The notes: generated by a model from the letters alone, not told the origin. Counted from the stretch's first letter, positions 17,504-26,917 are shown. The stretch is DNA of 64,000 nt from Prauserella endophytica (GCF_005146945.1 NZ_SWMS01000018.1:82895-146894), one strand, 5' to 3'. A program made the numbers and translations.

Positions 17504-18085
17504 TCAGGACAGAATCGAACGCCCGCCGAAATCGTCGTCATCGTCGTCGGCCGGCCGCCTGCGTGGCCTCGCCTGCGGCTTCGGCGGCATCGCGGGCGGC
17601 GGGCCCTGGCTGGGCGGCGGCGCTTGCGGACGCGGCGGCTGGGCCGGTGGCTCCTCGTCCTCGGGTCCGAACCGCATCTCGCGCTGCGGCGGCTGCTGCG
17701 CGGGCGGCTCGTCCTCCGGCGGCTCGGGGAAGGTCTTCTTCGCGTCCTCGAAGACCTTGTTGGCGGCCTGGTCCTCCGTGCCGATGGTCTCGGCCATCGT
17801 CTGCTGGAGCAGCTCGGGAATCCGCGACTGCGCGGTCTGCACGGTGCGCATGATCTGCATGGCCACCTCGGCCATGCGCTTGCCCTGCGCGCTCTCCGCG
17901 ATCGAAAGGTTGGTGAGCAAGCCCTTCGCGTTGATGGTCACCTCGATGGTGTTGTCCGGGGAGCGCTCGGTGACCGAGAGCTCCTGGACCCGCGAAGCCA
18001 TCGCCTGGTAGCGCTGTGCCTGCTCCTGGATGCGCCGGTTCCAGTCGTCGACCATGCGCTCGCTGGCCTCGATGCCGTCCGGCAT
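17504..18085 (-). CDS. YbaB/EbfC-family protein at toxin locus
   Basis: A 193-aa protein. Residues about 1-110 have the YbaB/EbfC pattern: a long helix (ASERMVDDWNRRIQEQAQRY), beta strands around NTIEVTINAKGLLTNLSI, then a second long helix. The remainder is a proline-rich acidic tail ending in DDDDDDFGG. The ATG at 18085 is chosen because GGAAGG lies 6 nt upstream; an in-frame ATG 12 codons earlier (18121) is possible. It heads the toxin operon, 25 nt before the EspC-like gene. YbaB proteins bind DNA as dimers; its role here is unknown. Confidence 0.75.
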   Translation of the reverse strand: MPDGIEASERMVDDWNRRIQEQAQRYQAMASRVQELSVTERSPDNTIEVTINAKGLLTNLSIAESAQGKRMAEVAMQIMRTVQTAQSRIPELLQQTMAETIGTEDQAANKVFEDAKKTFPEPPEDEPPAQQPPQREMRFGPEDEEPPAQPPRPQAPPPSQGPPPAMPPKPQARPRRRPADDDDDDFGGRSILS

Positions 18086-18260
18086 GTGCATCCTTCCGTC
18101 GTGCGCGTGCTGACTCCCCATAGTGACGGTGGCGTCCCCCGTCTGGTTCCGGCTCGCGCGGATTCTGCCCGAACAGCGCAAGCATAGAACCTGGTCCGGA
18201 CCTCGGTCTCACCGATCAGGTGACTGCCGTCGGACGCCCGTTGTTCCTAGGTTGATTCGT

Positions 18261-18821
18261 GTGGGCGCGCTGCATCGGAGGACCGGACCGGCTCCCCGGC
18301 GCGGCCGCGACGCGGCCGGGACCTTCCTCACCCGCTCGCCCGGCGTGCCCGCCGACCTGCCCGCCTACGTCTTCGGCGAGGGCTTCTACGCGCGGCTGGC
18401 CGACCGCCTCCTCGGCGACCTGCCGTGGCACCGGCGCGTGCTGCGCGGCCACCGCCTGTGCACCCTGCTCGACGGCCAGTCCGCGAAGCTCGATCCCGCC
18501 GCCTACGCCATGCTCGCGCAGACGCCGGTGCGCGATGCCTTGCGCGGGCTCGGTTTTCCGCCCTTTCTCGCCGACACCCTCGGCGACGACACGGCACTGG
18601 GCGCGCACTGCATCCTCGGCGGCATCCACCGGCCCGACCTCGGCGCGACGCTGCGCGTGCTGATCGCGCTGGTCTGCCCGGAGCTCGGAGCCTGCCCCGC
18701 CTGCGTCGCCGTGCACACGACGTTCGCCTCGCCAGGGCTGCTCCAGCGACTGCGTGTACTGGCGGGGCACGACCGTCAGCAGGCGCGATCGAGGATGGGG
18801 CGGACGAGGAACGGGCGGTAG
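18261..18821 (+). CDS. hypothetical protein
   Basis: About 186 aa from a GTG at 18261; the frame is open further upstream but would run into the divergent YbaB gene. No ribosome binding site stands out, so the start is uncertain. The body (VFGEGFYARLADRLLGDLPW, LGDDTALGAHCILGGIHRPD) looks like folded protein with good codon bias, and two cysteines in GACPACVA near the C-terminus could bind metal. No family is recognised. Its end overlaps the convergent propeller gene by 46 nt. Confidence 0.5.
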   Translation: MGALHRRTGPAPRRGRDAAGTFLTRSPGVPADLPAYVFGEGFYARLADRLLGDLPWHRRVLRGHRLCTLLDGQSAKLDPAAYAMLAQTPVRDALRGLGFPPFLADTLGDDTALGAHCILGGIHRPDLGATLRVLIALVCPELGACPACVAVHTTFASPGLLQRLRVLAGHDRQQARSRMGRTRNGR

Positions 18822-20428
18822 CCGAGGCTCGACGGCAGCGGGACGTGTTCGAGCGCGCCCGTCGGCAGGTGGCAGCGGACCAGGCCCGAGAATCCGCGGA
18901 CGGCTCGCAGGCCCTCGGCCGTGAACAGCGCCGTGTGCCGGTCCTCCCACACCGGCCCGGTCGGCACGCTCGTGCCGGTCCGGGTGCCCTCCGGCAGCGC
19001 GATCGCCGTACGGGAACCACTGCCGGGCTCGATGGTCTCCAGCGTCGGCGGTGCGTACCGGCAGGTGTGGACCAGCTCGCCCCCGGGCACCAGCTGGACG
19101 GGTTCCCTCGGCGGCAGCCGCAGCCGCGTGCCGCCGGGCGTGAGCACGGCCAGCTCGTCCCCGTCGACGATCACGGCAGCGCCGCTCAGCGCGTCGAGCT
19201 GGACGTACTGCACCGGCAGCGGCTCCGGTCGCTCACCGGGCACCCAGCGGAACGACTCGCCCAGTCGCGTGTAGAACACCGCGCCGCCGTGGACCCCGTG
19301 GACGCGGGTGCCGAGCTCGTCCTGCCGGGGCAGGCTCGCCACGCTCCCGTCGGCGAGATTCACGACGTGCACCTGGTCCTACGAGCGGCGGCCGACGTGC
19401 GTCTCCGTGCCGGCCACGAGCCTGCCGTCGGCACTGCGGGCCGGATGGCTGCCGACGTCGGCGGGCAGCCGCTCGGCCTCGCCGTCCCAGCGGACCAGCG
19501 TGCCGGCTCCCGCCGTGGTGAAGACCGCGATGCCCCGCGGCGTCTCCCACGCGGTGTAGAGGTGGCGCCCCTCGGCCTTGCCCAGCGGGAGCGGATCGCC
19601 GCCGCGCCACACCACGACCGTGCCGTCGGCGGCGACCATGCCCGCAGCCGGTGGCCAGCCGGGCGTGCTGACCGGCTCGGTCTCGTGCCGTGGGGGCGTC
19701 CAGGCCACCGAGCGCGCCCGTTCCGGTGGCCGCCTCGGCACGGCGGTGACGGTGCCGCCGTCGACCGCGACCAGCCGGCCTGCCACGGCGTGCTCCAGCA
19801 GCGCGGGCAGTTCCTCCTCGGGCAGCAGCAGCCGCTCGGCGAGACCTTCGGTGCGCGCCGGGTCACTCCAGACCGCGACGGACACGAGGTCCGACGCCGC
19901 CCGGAGGTAGCGTTCGCGCCCGTTGCCGGACAGCGCCGGCCTGCCACGGCGGAGCCAGCGCGGCGGCTCCTGTGTCGTCGGCGCCGGCCAGAACTGGACG
20001 AGCCAGACGTCCCCTTCCTCGTCCTCCTCGGCGGGACGGCGCGAGACGCGCGCCCGGAACGGCCCCCGCGCGCCGAGCTCCAGCGCGCCGTCGTAGGTGC
20101 CGCCCGTCAGCAGGCCCAGCGCGACGGCCCCGGCGCGGCTTCGAAACGGGGTCTCGACCACGTCCTCCCACTCGTCCCCGGCCGCGGGCGGCTCGGCGTC
20201 GTGTGCCTCCAGCCGCACGGACTGGTACGGATCCCCCGCGTGGCCGTGCAACCAGCCGTCGCCGGCCGTCGCGATCGTTCCCGCGAGCGCCTCGGTGGCC
20301 AGTTCGCCGAGCAACGCGTTCTCGTGCTCTGGCGACGACTCCCCGCCCGCGGGCCATTCGTCCCTGACCACGACGGTGCCGTACTCGGGCAGGTACTCCG
20401 CATCCTCGTGAACCCCCAGCAGTGCCAT
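18776..20428 (-). pseudogene. beta-propeller-like protein gene interrupted by an in-frame amber stop
   Basis: One reading frame runs from the ATG at 20428 to 18776, broken only by TAG at 19379-19381. Upstream are 349 aa ending GTETHVGRRS; downstream the frame resumes DQVHVVNLADGSVASLP and continues about 200 aa with the same style: short beta-rich repeats such as AADGTVVVWRGGDPLPLG and DGDELAVLTPGGTRLRL. The intact product would be about 549 aa, cytoplasmic and WD40/propeller-like. It follows the MFS exporter gene by 25 nt. A nonsense mutation, a sequencing error or readthrough would each give this picture. Function unknown. Confidence 0.7.
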
Positions 20429-20453
20429 GCCGGGACGCTAACAGCACCCTCCG

Positions 20454-21959
20454 TCAATCCCGCTCCGCGTCGCTGTGCGGGTGCAGCGGCGTGCCCGCGA
20501 CGGCACAGTGCACGCGCACCGGGCTCGTCTCCGGCTCCGGCTCGCGCCCGCGCAGCGCGGCCGGGACTCCGATGACGGCGATGACCGCGCCCGCGAGCAG
20601 CAGGCCCGCGCAGATCAGCATCGCCGTGCGGTAGGCGGGCGCGAGCGCGACGGGGTCGGTGAGGCTGCCGGTGCCCAGGCCCGCCGCGAGCGGCAGCACC
20701 GCGACGGCGAGCAGCCCGGCCGCGCGGGCCACCGCGTTGTTGACGCCGCTGGCGATCCCGGCATGCCGGTCGTCGACCGAGCCGAGGGCCGTCGCCGTCA
20801 ACGGCGCAACGGTGAGCGAGAGGCCCAGGCCGAGCAGGACCACCGGTGGCAGTACGTCACGCAGGTACGACGCGCCGGCGCCGATCCGCGCGAGCAGCAC
20901 GAGCGCACCCGCGCACACCACCGGGCCCGCGGTCATCGGGATCCGGGGCCCGATGCGCTGGGCGAGCGCACCGGCGCGCGCCGACAGCAGCAGCATCAGC
21001 ACGGTCACCGGCAGCAGCGCGAGCCCGGCATCGAGCGGCGGGAACCCCGACACCACCTGGAGGTTGAGCACCACCAGGAAGAACACCCCGCCGAGCGCCG
21101 CGTAGACCACGAAGGTGACCACGTTGGTGGCGGAGAAGGCGCGGGAGCGGAAAATCCCCAGTGGCAGCATCGGGTGCGCCGAACGCCACTCCACCACGAC
21201 GAAGCCCGCCATGCCCGCGACGCCGAGGCCGAGGCTGCCCAGGACCACCGCGGAGGCGGGGCCCAGCTCCGGCCACGCGGTGAAGCCGTAGGTGAGCCCG
21301 GCGAGCCCGAGCGCGCCGAGCACGGCCCCGGTCGCGTCCAGCCCGCCGACCGCACCGGGATCCCTCGTCTCCGGGATGTGCCGCACCGCGACGGCACACA
21401 CGAGCAGCGCCACCGGCACGTTGATGAGGAAGATCAGCCGCCAGCTCGCGATCTCGACGAGCCAGCCGCCCAGAAAGGGGCCCAGCGCACCCGCGACACC
21501 GGCGAGCCCCGACCACGCCCCGATGGCCTTCGCCCGGTCGTCGGGATGGAACGACGCCTCCAGTATCGCCAGCGCTCCGGGCGTGAGGAGGGCGCCGCCG
21601 ACGCCCTGCAGCAGGCGGGCGGCCACGAGCATCCCGACCGTCGGCGCCACGGCGCACAGCAGGGACGCCACGGCGAACCAGGCGACGCCGAGCAGGAAGA
21701 TCCGCTTGCGGCCGAACCGATCGCCGAGCGAGCCGCCCAGCAGGATCAGCGCGGCGAGGCTGAGCGTGTAGCCATTGACCGTCCACTGTAGAGCGGCGGT
21801 GCCCGCGCGGAGGCTCTCGCCGATGTCCGGCAGCGCGATGTTCACCACCGTGGCGTCGATGAACGTGAGCCCGGAACCCAGCACGGTCGCCAGCAGTACC
21901 CACCGGCCCGCGGCCTGCCCGTAGCGCAGTGCGGGCGCGCTCGCGCCACTCGTCGTCAT
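20454..21959 (-). CDS. MFS transporter, DHA2 (EmrB/QacA-like) drug exporter family
   Basis: A 501-aa integral membrane protein with about 14 hydrophobic segments, the DHA2 topology. Early diagnostic motifs are FIDATVVNIALPDIG (motif D1), GGSLGDRFGRKRIFLLG (motif A) and LLQGVGGALLTPGALAIL (motif B/C region), then AWSGLAGVAGALGPFLGGWLV. It would export drugs or metabolites by proton antiport. The ATG at 21959 diverges from a hydrolase remnant at 22115. The propeller-like gene follows 25 nt downstream on the same strand. The substrate cannot be inferred. Confidence 0.9.
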   Translation of the reverse strand: MTTSGASAPALRYGQAAGRWVLLATVLGSGLTFIDATVVNIALPDIGESLRAGTAALQWTVNGYTLSLAALILLGGSLGDRFGRKRIFLLGVAWFAVASLLCAVAPTVGMLVAARLLQGVGGALLTPGALAILEASFHPDDRAKAIGAWSGLAGVAGALGPFLGGWLVEIASWRLIFLINVPVALLVCAVAVRHIPETRDPGAVGGLDATGAVLGALGLAGLTYGFTAWPELGPASAVVLGSLGLGVAGMAGFVVVEWRSAHPMLPLGIFRSRAFSATNVVTFVVYAALGGVFFLVVLNLQVVSGFPPLDAGLALLPVTVLMLLLSARAGALAQRIGPRIPMTAGPVVCAGALVLLARIGAGASYLRDVLPPVVLLGLGLSLTVAPLTATALGSVDDRHAGIASGVNNAVARAAGLLAVAVLPLAAGLGTGSLTDPVALAPAYRTAMLICAGLLLAGAVIAVIGVPAALRGREPEPETSPVRVHCAVAGTPLHPHSDAERD

Positions 21960-22114
21960 GAGGGCTCATGGTCGTCTCCGGCACCTGGACGTGCAAGACG
22001 CCGCGGTTGCTGTGGGTTCCCTGGGAGAACCCCGTTCTGACCGCTGTCTGACGACTTCCTGACAGCGCCGCGGCACGCTCGCGGCAGCGACCACGACGAC
22101 GAGGAGAGCAATCG

Positions 22115-22387
22115 GTGACCACAGCAGCGTCCAGACGTTCCGTGCTCGGCCTGCTCGCCGCGGCACCGCTGGCCGCGAGCGCCGTCACGGCGGCGCCCGC
22201 GCGGGCCGCGGACCTTCCCCGCGTGCCCGGGCAACTGCGCCCAGGCGGCGCGTCCGACCGCCCGGCCAAGCCACCTTCGTCGAGGTCTACCCGGACCTGG
22301 ACTGGGTGACCGTGGTGCTCGCCAACGTCGACAGCGCGGTCTCGCCGATCGTCGACGCCGCCAGCCGCGTCCTCACCGCCGAGCCGC
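22115..22387 (+). pseudogene. remnant of a secreted serine hydrolase (beta-lactamase-related)
   Basis: A GTG at 22115 with GAGGAG upstream begins a twin-arginine-like signal (SRRSVLGLLAAAPLAASAVTA, AXA cleavage near residue 32). After about 20 more residues the sequence jumps, in another frame, to GQATFVEVYPDLDWVTVVL and ANVDSAV...RVLTAE (22264-22387). That is the C-terminal end of CubicO/beta-lactamase-type serine hydrolases. The catalytic centre and most of the domain are missing, and the natural stop is lost into the neighbouring antisense gene. A large internal deletion left the two ends. Confidence 0.6.
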
Positions 22388-22400
22388 CCCGGCGTCGGGG

Positions 22401-23360
22401 TCAGCGGCTCGCGCGACGCGCCGCCACGGCCGCGCGGGCGTCCTCGTGCACGAGATCGGCGTTGATCGCCGCCGCGGCGCCGACCCCGGCCGCCGCCGAG
22501 GCGATCACCTGCGCACGCGGGTCGGCGACGTTGCCCGCCACCCACACGCCGGGCACCGACGTGGCGCCCTGCGCGTCGGCGGGGACGTAGGTGGCGATCA
22601 CGTGGCCGCCGACCTCCAGCTCCGCCGTCTCCAGGCCCAGGCCCGCGAGCACGCCGGCGCGGGCGGTGGCGCGCGGGGCTACGGCGAGCGCCTCCCTGGC
22701 CACGACCTCGCCCGAGCGCAGGCGTACCCCGGTGAGCCGGTCGCCGGTCACCTCCAATGCCGTGACCTCTCCCTCCACGACGGTCACGCCGACCGCGTCG
22801 AGCTCCTCACGCTCGTCGGCGGAGAGCGAGGGAGCCGTGTGCGTGAAGAGGGTGACGTCGTCGCTCAGCTGCCGGAACAGCAGCGTCTGGTGCATCGCCA
22901 TCGGTCCGGTGGCGAGCACGCCGATCGCGCGGTCGCGCACCTCCCACCCGTGGCAGTACGGGCAGTGCAGGACGTCCCGACCCCAGCGTCCCGCGAGCCC
23001 TTCGACGTCGGGCAGCTCGTCGGTGAGCCCGGTGGTCACCAGCAGCCGCCGCGCGAGCACCTGCCCGCCGTCGGCGAGCCGTACGCGGAAGCCGCCATCT
23101 CCCAGGGCTTGCGCCGAGGACACCGTGCCGCTCACGAGCTCGCCGCCGTACGCCTTGAGCTCGGCACGGCCCAGCGCGAGCAGCTCGCCGGGCGGCGTGC
23201 CCTCGCGGCCGAGGTAGTTGTGCACGCCCTCGGCGGGTGCGTTGCGTGGGTCACCCGCGTCGACCACCAGCACCGAACGGCGCGACCGCGCCAGCGTCAC
23301 GGCGCCGCCGAGCCCCGCGGCGCCGCCCCCGACCACCACCACGTCGTACTTCTCGTTCAC
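22401..23360 (-). CDS. thioredoxin reductase-like FAD/NAD(P)H oxidoreductase
   Basis: A 319-aa flavoprotein. The N-terminal FAD site is VVVVGGGAAGLGGAV (about residues 7-21). The redox-active pair is CPYC (Cys133, Cys136) in HCPYCHGWE, and a C-terminal FAD motif is VWVAGNVADPRAQV. The second dinucleotide site is degenerate (IGVLATGPMAMHQ instead of GxGxxA/G), as in the ferredoxin-like or orphan TrxR group. So reduction by NADPH and a thioredoxin partner are not assured. The start is GTG 23360 with GGAGGG 7 nt upstream. It resembles the HcpYCHGWE-type reductases common next to regulators in actinobacteria. Confidence 0.82.
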   Translation of the reverse strand: MNEKYDVVVVGGGAAGLGGAVTLARSRRSVLVVDAGDPRNAPAEGVHNYLGREGTPPGELLALGRAELKAYGGELVSGTVSSAQALGDGGFRVRLADGGQVLARRLLVTTGLTDELPDVEGLAGRWGRDVLHCPYCHGWEVRDRAIGVLATGPMAMHQTLLFRQLSDDVTLFTHTAPSLSADEREELDAVGVTVVEGEVTALEVTGDRLTGVRLRSGEVVAREALAVAPRATARAGVLAGLGLETAELEVGGHVIATYVPADAQGATSVPGVWVAGNVADPRAQVIASAAAGVGAAAAINADLVHEDARAAVAARRASR

Positions 23361-23446
23361 CTGCGAATCCCTCCACTCGTCCTCTTCCGGCACTATGCGC
23401 CCAGTCCGGCGAGAACGACAAAGGAAATTGCCAGAACAGCAAACGC

Positions 23447-24244
23447 TCAGGCTCGGGCGGCCCAGCGGCCGTCCTCCCGGCTGATGCGCACGGGGTGGTC
23501 GAACGTCTTGGTGACGTTGTCGCTCGTGAGCACCTCGCCGGCGGCGCCGATGGCGAGCACGCGGCCCTCGCGCAGCAGCAACGCGTGCGACGTGCTCGCG
23601 GGCAGCTCCTCCAGGTGGTGGGTCACGAGCACGGTCGCGAGCCGTGGGTGCTCCCGGCGCAGCGCGTCGAGGCTCGTGAGCAGCTGTTCGCGGGCGGCGA
23701 GGTCGAGTCCGGTGGCGGGCTCGTCGAGCAGCAGCAGCCTCGGACGGGGCAGCAGCGCCCTGGCGATCAGCGCCCGGCCGCGCTCCCCCTGGGACAGCAC
23801 GGGCCAGCGCGCGTCCCTCCGCGTGGCGAGGCCGAGCATGCCGATCAGCTCGTCGGCCCTCGCGACCTGTTCCGGCGTGGGCTGCCAGCGCGGCACCGGT
23901 TCCGTCGTGTTGGTCAGCCCGGTCAGCACCACGTCCCGCAGGCGCAGTGGCGAGGTCAGGGGGTGGCGCGGGTCGACGTGACCCACGAAGGTCCGCAGCG
24001 TCCGCAGGTCGACCTTGCCGAGCCGGTGGCCGAGCACCTCCACGGTCCCGCGCGTGGGGTGGGTGCGCGCGCCGAGCAGGCCGAGCAGCGTGCTCTTGCC
24101 CGCGCCGTTGCCGCCGAGCAGGGCCCAGTGCTCGCCGGGCTCGACGGTGAACGACACCGATCGCAGCAGGTAGTTGCCCTGGCGCACGAGGTCGACGTCG
24201 CGAACGTCCAGCACCGGCCCGGTGCCCTCCGGGTGCACGCTCAC
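23447..24244 (-). CDS. ABC transporter ATP-binding protein (no permease nearby)
   Basis: A 265-aa ATPase with GGNGAGKST (Walker A), signature LSQGERGRALIARAL, Walker B LLLLDEPATGLD and H-loop VTHHLEELP. The sequence VLSQGERGRALIARALL and EELPASTSHALLLREG resemble ModF/iron-ABC-type orphan ATPases. The start is a GTG overlapping the GntR stop as GTGA, so regulator and ATPase are co-translated. No permease or binding protein is adjacent, so its membrane partner, if any, is encoded elsewhere. Confidence 0.88.
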   Translation of the reverse strand: MSVHPEGTGPVLDVRDVDLVRQGNYLLRSVSFTVEPGEHWALLGGNGAGKSTLLGLLGARTHPTRGTVEVLGHRLGKVDLRTLRTFVGHVDPRHPLTSPLRLRDVVLTGLTNTTEPVPRWQPTPEQVARADELIGMLGLATRRDARWPVLSQGERGRALIARALLPRPRLLLLDEPATGLDLAAREQLLTSLDALRREHPRLATVLVTHHLEELPASTSHALLLREGRVLAIGAAGEVLTSDNVTKTFDHPVRISREDGRWAARA

Positions 24245-24945
24245 CGCTCTCCCACCGCCGCCCTGATCGCCGACAGCACGCTCTCCAGGTTGTCCACGGT
24301 CGCCGCGACCGCAGCGGCCGCGTCGCCGCGTTCCAGCGCGGCCAGCAGAGCGGTGTGCGCGTGCGCGACGTCGGGCAGGTTCTCCTCGTGCCGCACCATT
24401 TCCGTCAGCGCCTCGAACAGGACCGGCCGCACGGCGGTGAAGAGGCTGAGCAGCAGGGCGTTGCCGGACAGCTCCACCACTGAGCGGTGGAACTCCAGGT
24501 CGGCGGCCACGAACGCGGCGGCGTCGCCGCCTGCCAGCTCACCCCGCCGGTGCAGGCCCGCGCGCAGGCGCTCGACGTCCTCCGGGCGCACCCGGTGCGC
24601 CGCGAGCCGCGCGGCCTCCACCTCGAGCGCCCTGCGGACCTCGTACACCTCGAGCAGCCGCGCGCGCCGGACGAGCCGTCCGACGTCGACCACGCCGGCC
24701 CCCTCGTCCGGCGGGTCGGCGACGAACGTGCCCGCTCCGTGGCGCACGACCAGCAGCCCGTCCCGCGCGAGCAGCCGCACCGCCTCCCGCACCGACGACC
24801 GGCCGACGCCCAGCTCGGCGGCGAGCCGGACCTCGTTCGGCAGCCGTTCGCCCGGCCGCCACTCCCCGCTCCGCAGCCGATGGCGCAACAGGTTCTCGAC
24901 CTGTGGCACCACCGGCCCGTGCCGCAGCACCGGCGCCTTGGCCAC
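24241..24945 (-). CDS. GntR-family (FadR subfamily) regulator
   Basis: A 234-aa regulator. The winged helix (about residues 12-75) holds LPNEVRLAAELGVGRSSVREAVRLLARDGLL, split over helices 2-3, and GAGTFVADP. The FCD-type helical effector domain follows, with VRRALEVEAARLAA, DLEFHRSVVELSGN and the conserved H in HTALLAALERGD, typical metal/ligand-binding positions. The GTG at 24945 has GGAGG 6 nt upstream. It forms a two-gene unit with the downstream ATPase through a GTGA overlap. Confidence 0.88.
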   Translation of the reverse strand: MAKAPVLRHGPVVPQVENLLRHRLRSGEWRPGERLPNEVRLAAELGVGRSSVREAVRLLARDGLLVVRHGAGTFVADPPDEGAGVVDVGRLVRRARLLEVYEVRRALEVEAARLAAHRVRPEDVERLRAGLHRRGELAGGDAAAFVAADLEFHRSVVELSGNALLLSLFTAVRPVLFEALTEMVRHEENLPDVAHAHTALLAALERGDAAAAVAATVDNLESVLSAIRAAVGER

Positions 24946-25042
24946 GCGCCACCTCCCCCAAATGATCGCCGGGGCCGACCCTAACAAGGGTCAGCAGAGG
25001 TCTGAGGACCTGCCGGGCCGAGGTGGGACGCCCGTCACGCCG

Positions 25043-25460
25043 CTAGCCGGCCTCGCCGGACAGCAGAGCCTCGCCGGGAGCGGTGACGTGGTGGACGACG
25101 GCGCCGCCGTGTCTCGTGCTGTCGGCCAGTCCCGACTCCCCCAGCGCGGCGACCCGCTTGCTCGCGGCGCCGGCGGACGTGCCGAGGCGGACGGCCGGCG
25201 CGCTCGCGCTCAGCGGCGTGGTCAGCGCCCGCAGGCGGCCGGCTCGGCGTTCGCCCGAGCAGCGGGACGGGGCACCGGCCCCGCGACGGCCGTTCCCCGC
25301 CGCCGCCTTCGCCCGCCGGGTAGATGGGCACCGGGCGGCAGGCCGTGGTCGATGACGGTCACGGGGCGTCCGGCGCATCCCCTCGACGGCCAGCACGGCG
25401 CGTAGTCACGGAGGACCCGCTCCAACCCGTGCCGGGCTGGCGACGGAGACCAACCACTGC
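25043..25460 (-). pseudogene. decayed ArsR-like winged-helix regulator
   Basis: On the minus strand a C-terminal piece (about 25225-25043) reads LSASAPAVRLGTSAGAASKR then VAALGESGLADSTRHGGAVV and TAPGEALL. This is a scrambled but recognisable ArsR recognition helix and wing. Further upstream, in another frame, HGLERVLRDYAPCW (about 25430) resembles the N-terminal domain of DUF5937/ArsR proteins. Frames shift between the parts and no start or ribosome site is evident. I read it as a remnant; the rest of 24946-25631 holds no other supportable gene. Confidence 0.4.
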
Positions 25461-25631
25461 CCCGTTTTCCGTGGCGGGCGCCACAATGAACGGTTCCCGC
25501 GCACTTCTCCTCCCTTTCCGAGAAGCGTGGTGACCGGGATGCCCACACCGTGAGACCGATTCCCCCACCCATTCACGGTGACTTAGCCTGGCAGGTGATT
25601 TTCCTACAGTGACGCCGGTTTTGGAGTGCTC

Positions 25632-26903
25632 GTGTCGGCAACGACGGACAAACTTTCAGCACGTGATTTTCTCCTGAGATCACCGACCTCGTGCGCGGCG
25701 CCACAACCGGCTCCAGAGGAACCGGTCCGGGCGGCACCGCTCGTGATCGCCGGCGCACTCGCCGTGGGGCTCAGCTGGTACGTGTGGGCGGTGCACGGCC
25801 AGCGCTTCGGCGCGCTGCTCATCATCGGGCTGTTCCTCGGCGTCGCGCTGTTCCACTCGCGCTTCGGGTTCACGTCGGCATGGCGGCAGCTGATCTCCGT
25901 CGGCAACGGGGACGGCCTGCGTGCGCACACGCTCCTGATCGGGACGGCGACCACGCTCATCGCGCTCATCGCCGCCTCCGGCGCTGGCCTCTTCGGCGCC
26001 GGCCCGGACCTGTCGGCCGGCTCGATCGGGCTGCCGCTCTTCCTCGGCGCGGCGGTGTTCGCGATCGGCATGCAGCTCGGCGGCGCCTGCGCGTCGGGAA
26101 CGCTGTTCGCCGTCGGAGCGGGCCAGTCGACCATCGTGCTGACCCTCGGCGGGTTCATCGTGGGCTCGGTGTTCTACACGTGGGCGTTTCCCGCGTTCGA
26201 CGGCTGGCCCGAGGTCGAGGGGGTCCTGCTCTCCGACCACGTCGGCTGGTTCGGCTCATGGGCCATCACCATCGTTGCGCTGCTCGCGATCGTGGTCGTG
26301 ACCAGGGTGGTCCAGGCCAGGCGCACACCGCCGCCGGTGGGCGCCGTGCCGACGGCCCGTGGTTTCGCGCGGGTGTTCCGCGGCTCGTGGCCGATGCTCG
26401 CCGGCGCGGTGGTGCTCGGTGTGCTGGCCGCCGCGGTGGTGCTCGTCTCCGGCGGCATCTGGGGCGTCACGACGGCGTTCGCCCTGTGGGGCGCCAAGCT
26501 GCTGCAGCTGTTCGGCCTGCACCCGGAGACGTGGGAGTTCTGGCAGCAGAGCAGGTACGCCACGATGCTCGAGGGTCCGATCTGGACGGAGAAGACCAGC
26601 CTCACCAACATCGGCATCATCCTCGGCGCGGCCGTCGCCGCGTCGCTGGCCGGCACCTGGAAGATCCGCGCCGAGATCCCGTGGCGCACCGCGCTCGCCG
26701 CCGTGCTGGGCGGCATCCTGATGGGCATCGGCGCACGCATGGCGGGCGGCTGCAACATCGGCGCCTACCTCGGCGGCATCTCCACCGGGAGCCTGCACGG
26801 CTGGCTGTGGGGCCTCTTCGCGCTCGGCGGCACCTGGCTCGGCCTCAAGCTGCGTCCCCTGTTCGGCCTGGCGACCCCGAAGCCCACCGACAGCGCCTGC
26901 TGA
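25632..26903 (+). CDS. YeeE/YedE-family membrane protein (sulfur-compound transporter)
   Basis: A 423-aa membrane protein with about 10-11 hydrophobic segments. Two conserved cysteine motifs mark the family: GGACASGTLF in the first half and AGGCNIGAYLGGIS in the second, forming the pseudo-symmetric path that passes thiosulfate in TsuA-type transporters. The GTG at 25632 is preferred (TGGAG 5 nt upstream) over a GTG six bases earlier. No TsuB/TusA or rhodanese gene lies beside it. Thiosulfate or another reduced-sulfur substrate is likely, not proven. Confidence 0.85.
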   Translation: MSATTDKLSARDFLLRSPTSCAAPQPAPEEPVRAAPLVIAGALAVGLSWYVWAVHGQRFGALLIIGLFLGVALFHSRFGFTSAWRQLISVGNGDGLRAHTLLIGTATTLIALIAASGAGLFGAGPDLSAGSIGLPLFLGAAVFAIGMQLGGACASGTLFAVGAGQSTIVLTLGGFIVGSVFYTWAFPAFDGWPEVEGVLLSDHVGWFGSWAITIVALLAIVVVTRVVQARRTPPPVGAVPTARGFARVFRGSWPMLAGAVVLGVLAAAVVLVSGGIWGVTTAFALWGAKLLQLFGLHPETWEFWQQSRYATMLEGPIWTEKTSLTNIGIILGAAVAASLAGTWKIRAEIPWRTALAAVLGGILMGIGARMAGGCNIGAYLGGISTGSLHGWLWGLFALGGTWLGLKLRPLFGLATPKPTDSAC

Positions 26904-26917
26904 CCCGCTGACGAAAA

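Noticed and set aside
18425..20575. Very long plus-strand open frame over the propeller and DHA2 genes
   Set aside because: Arg-rich antisense shadow; the minus-strand frames have clear protein character.
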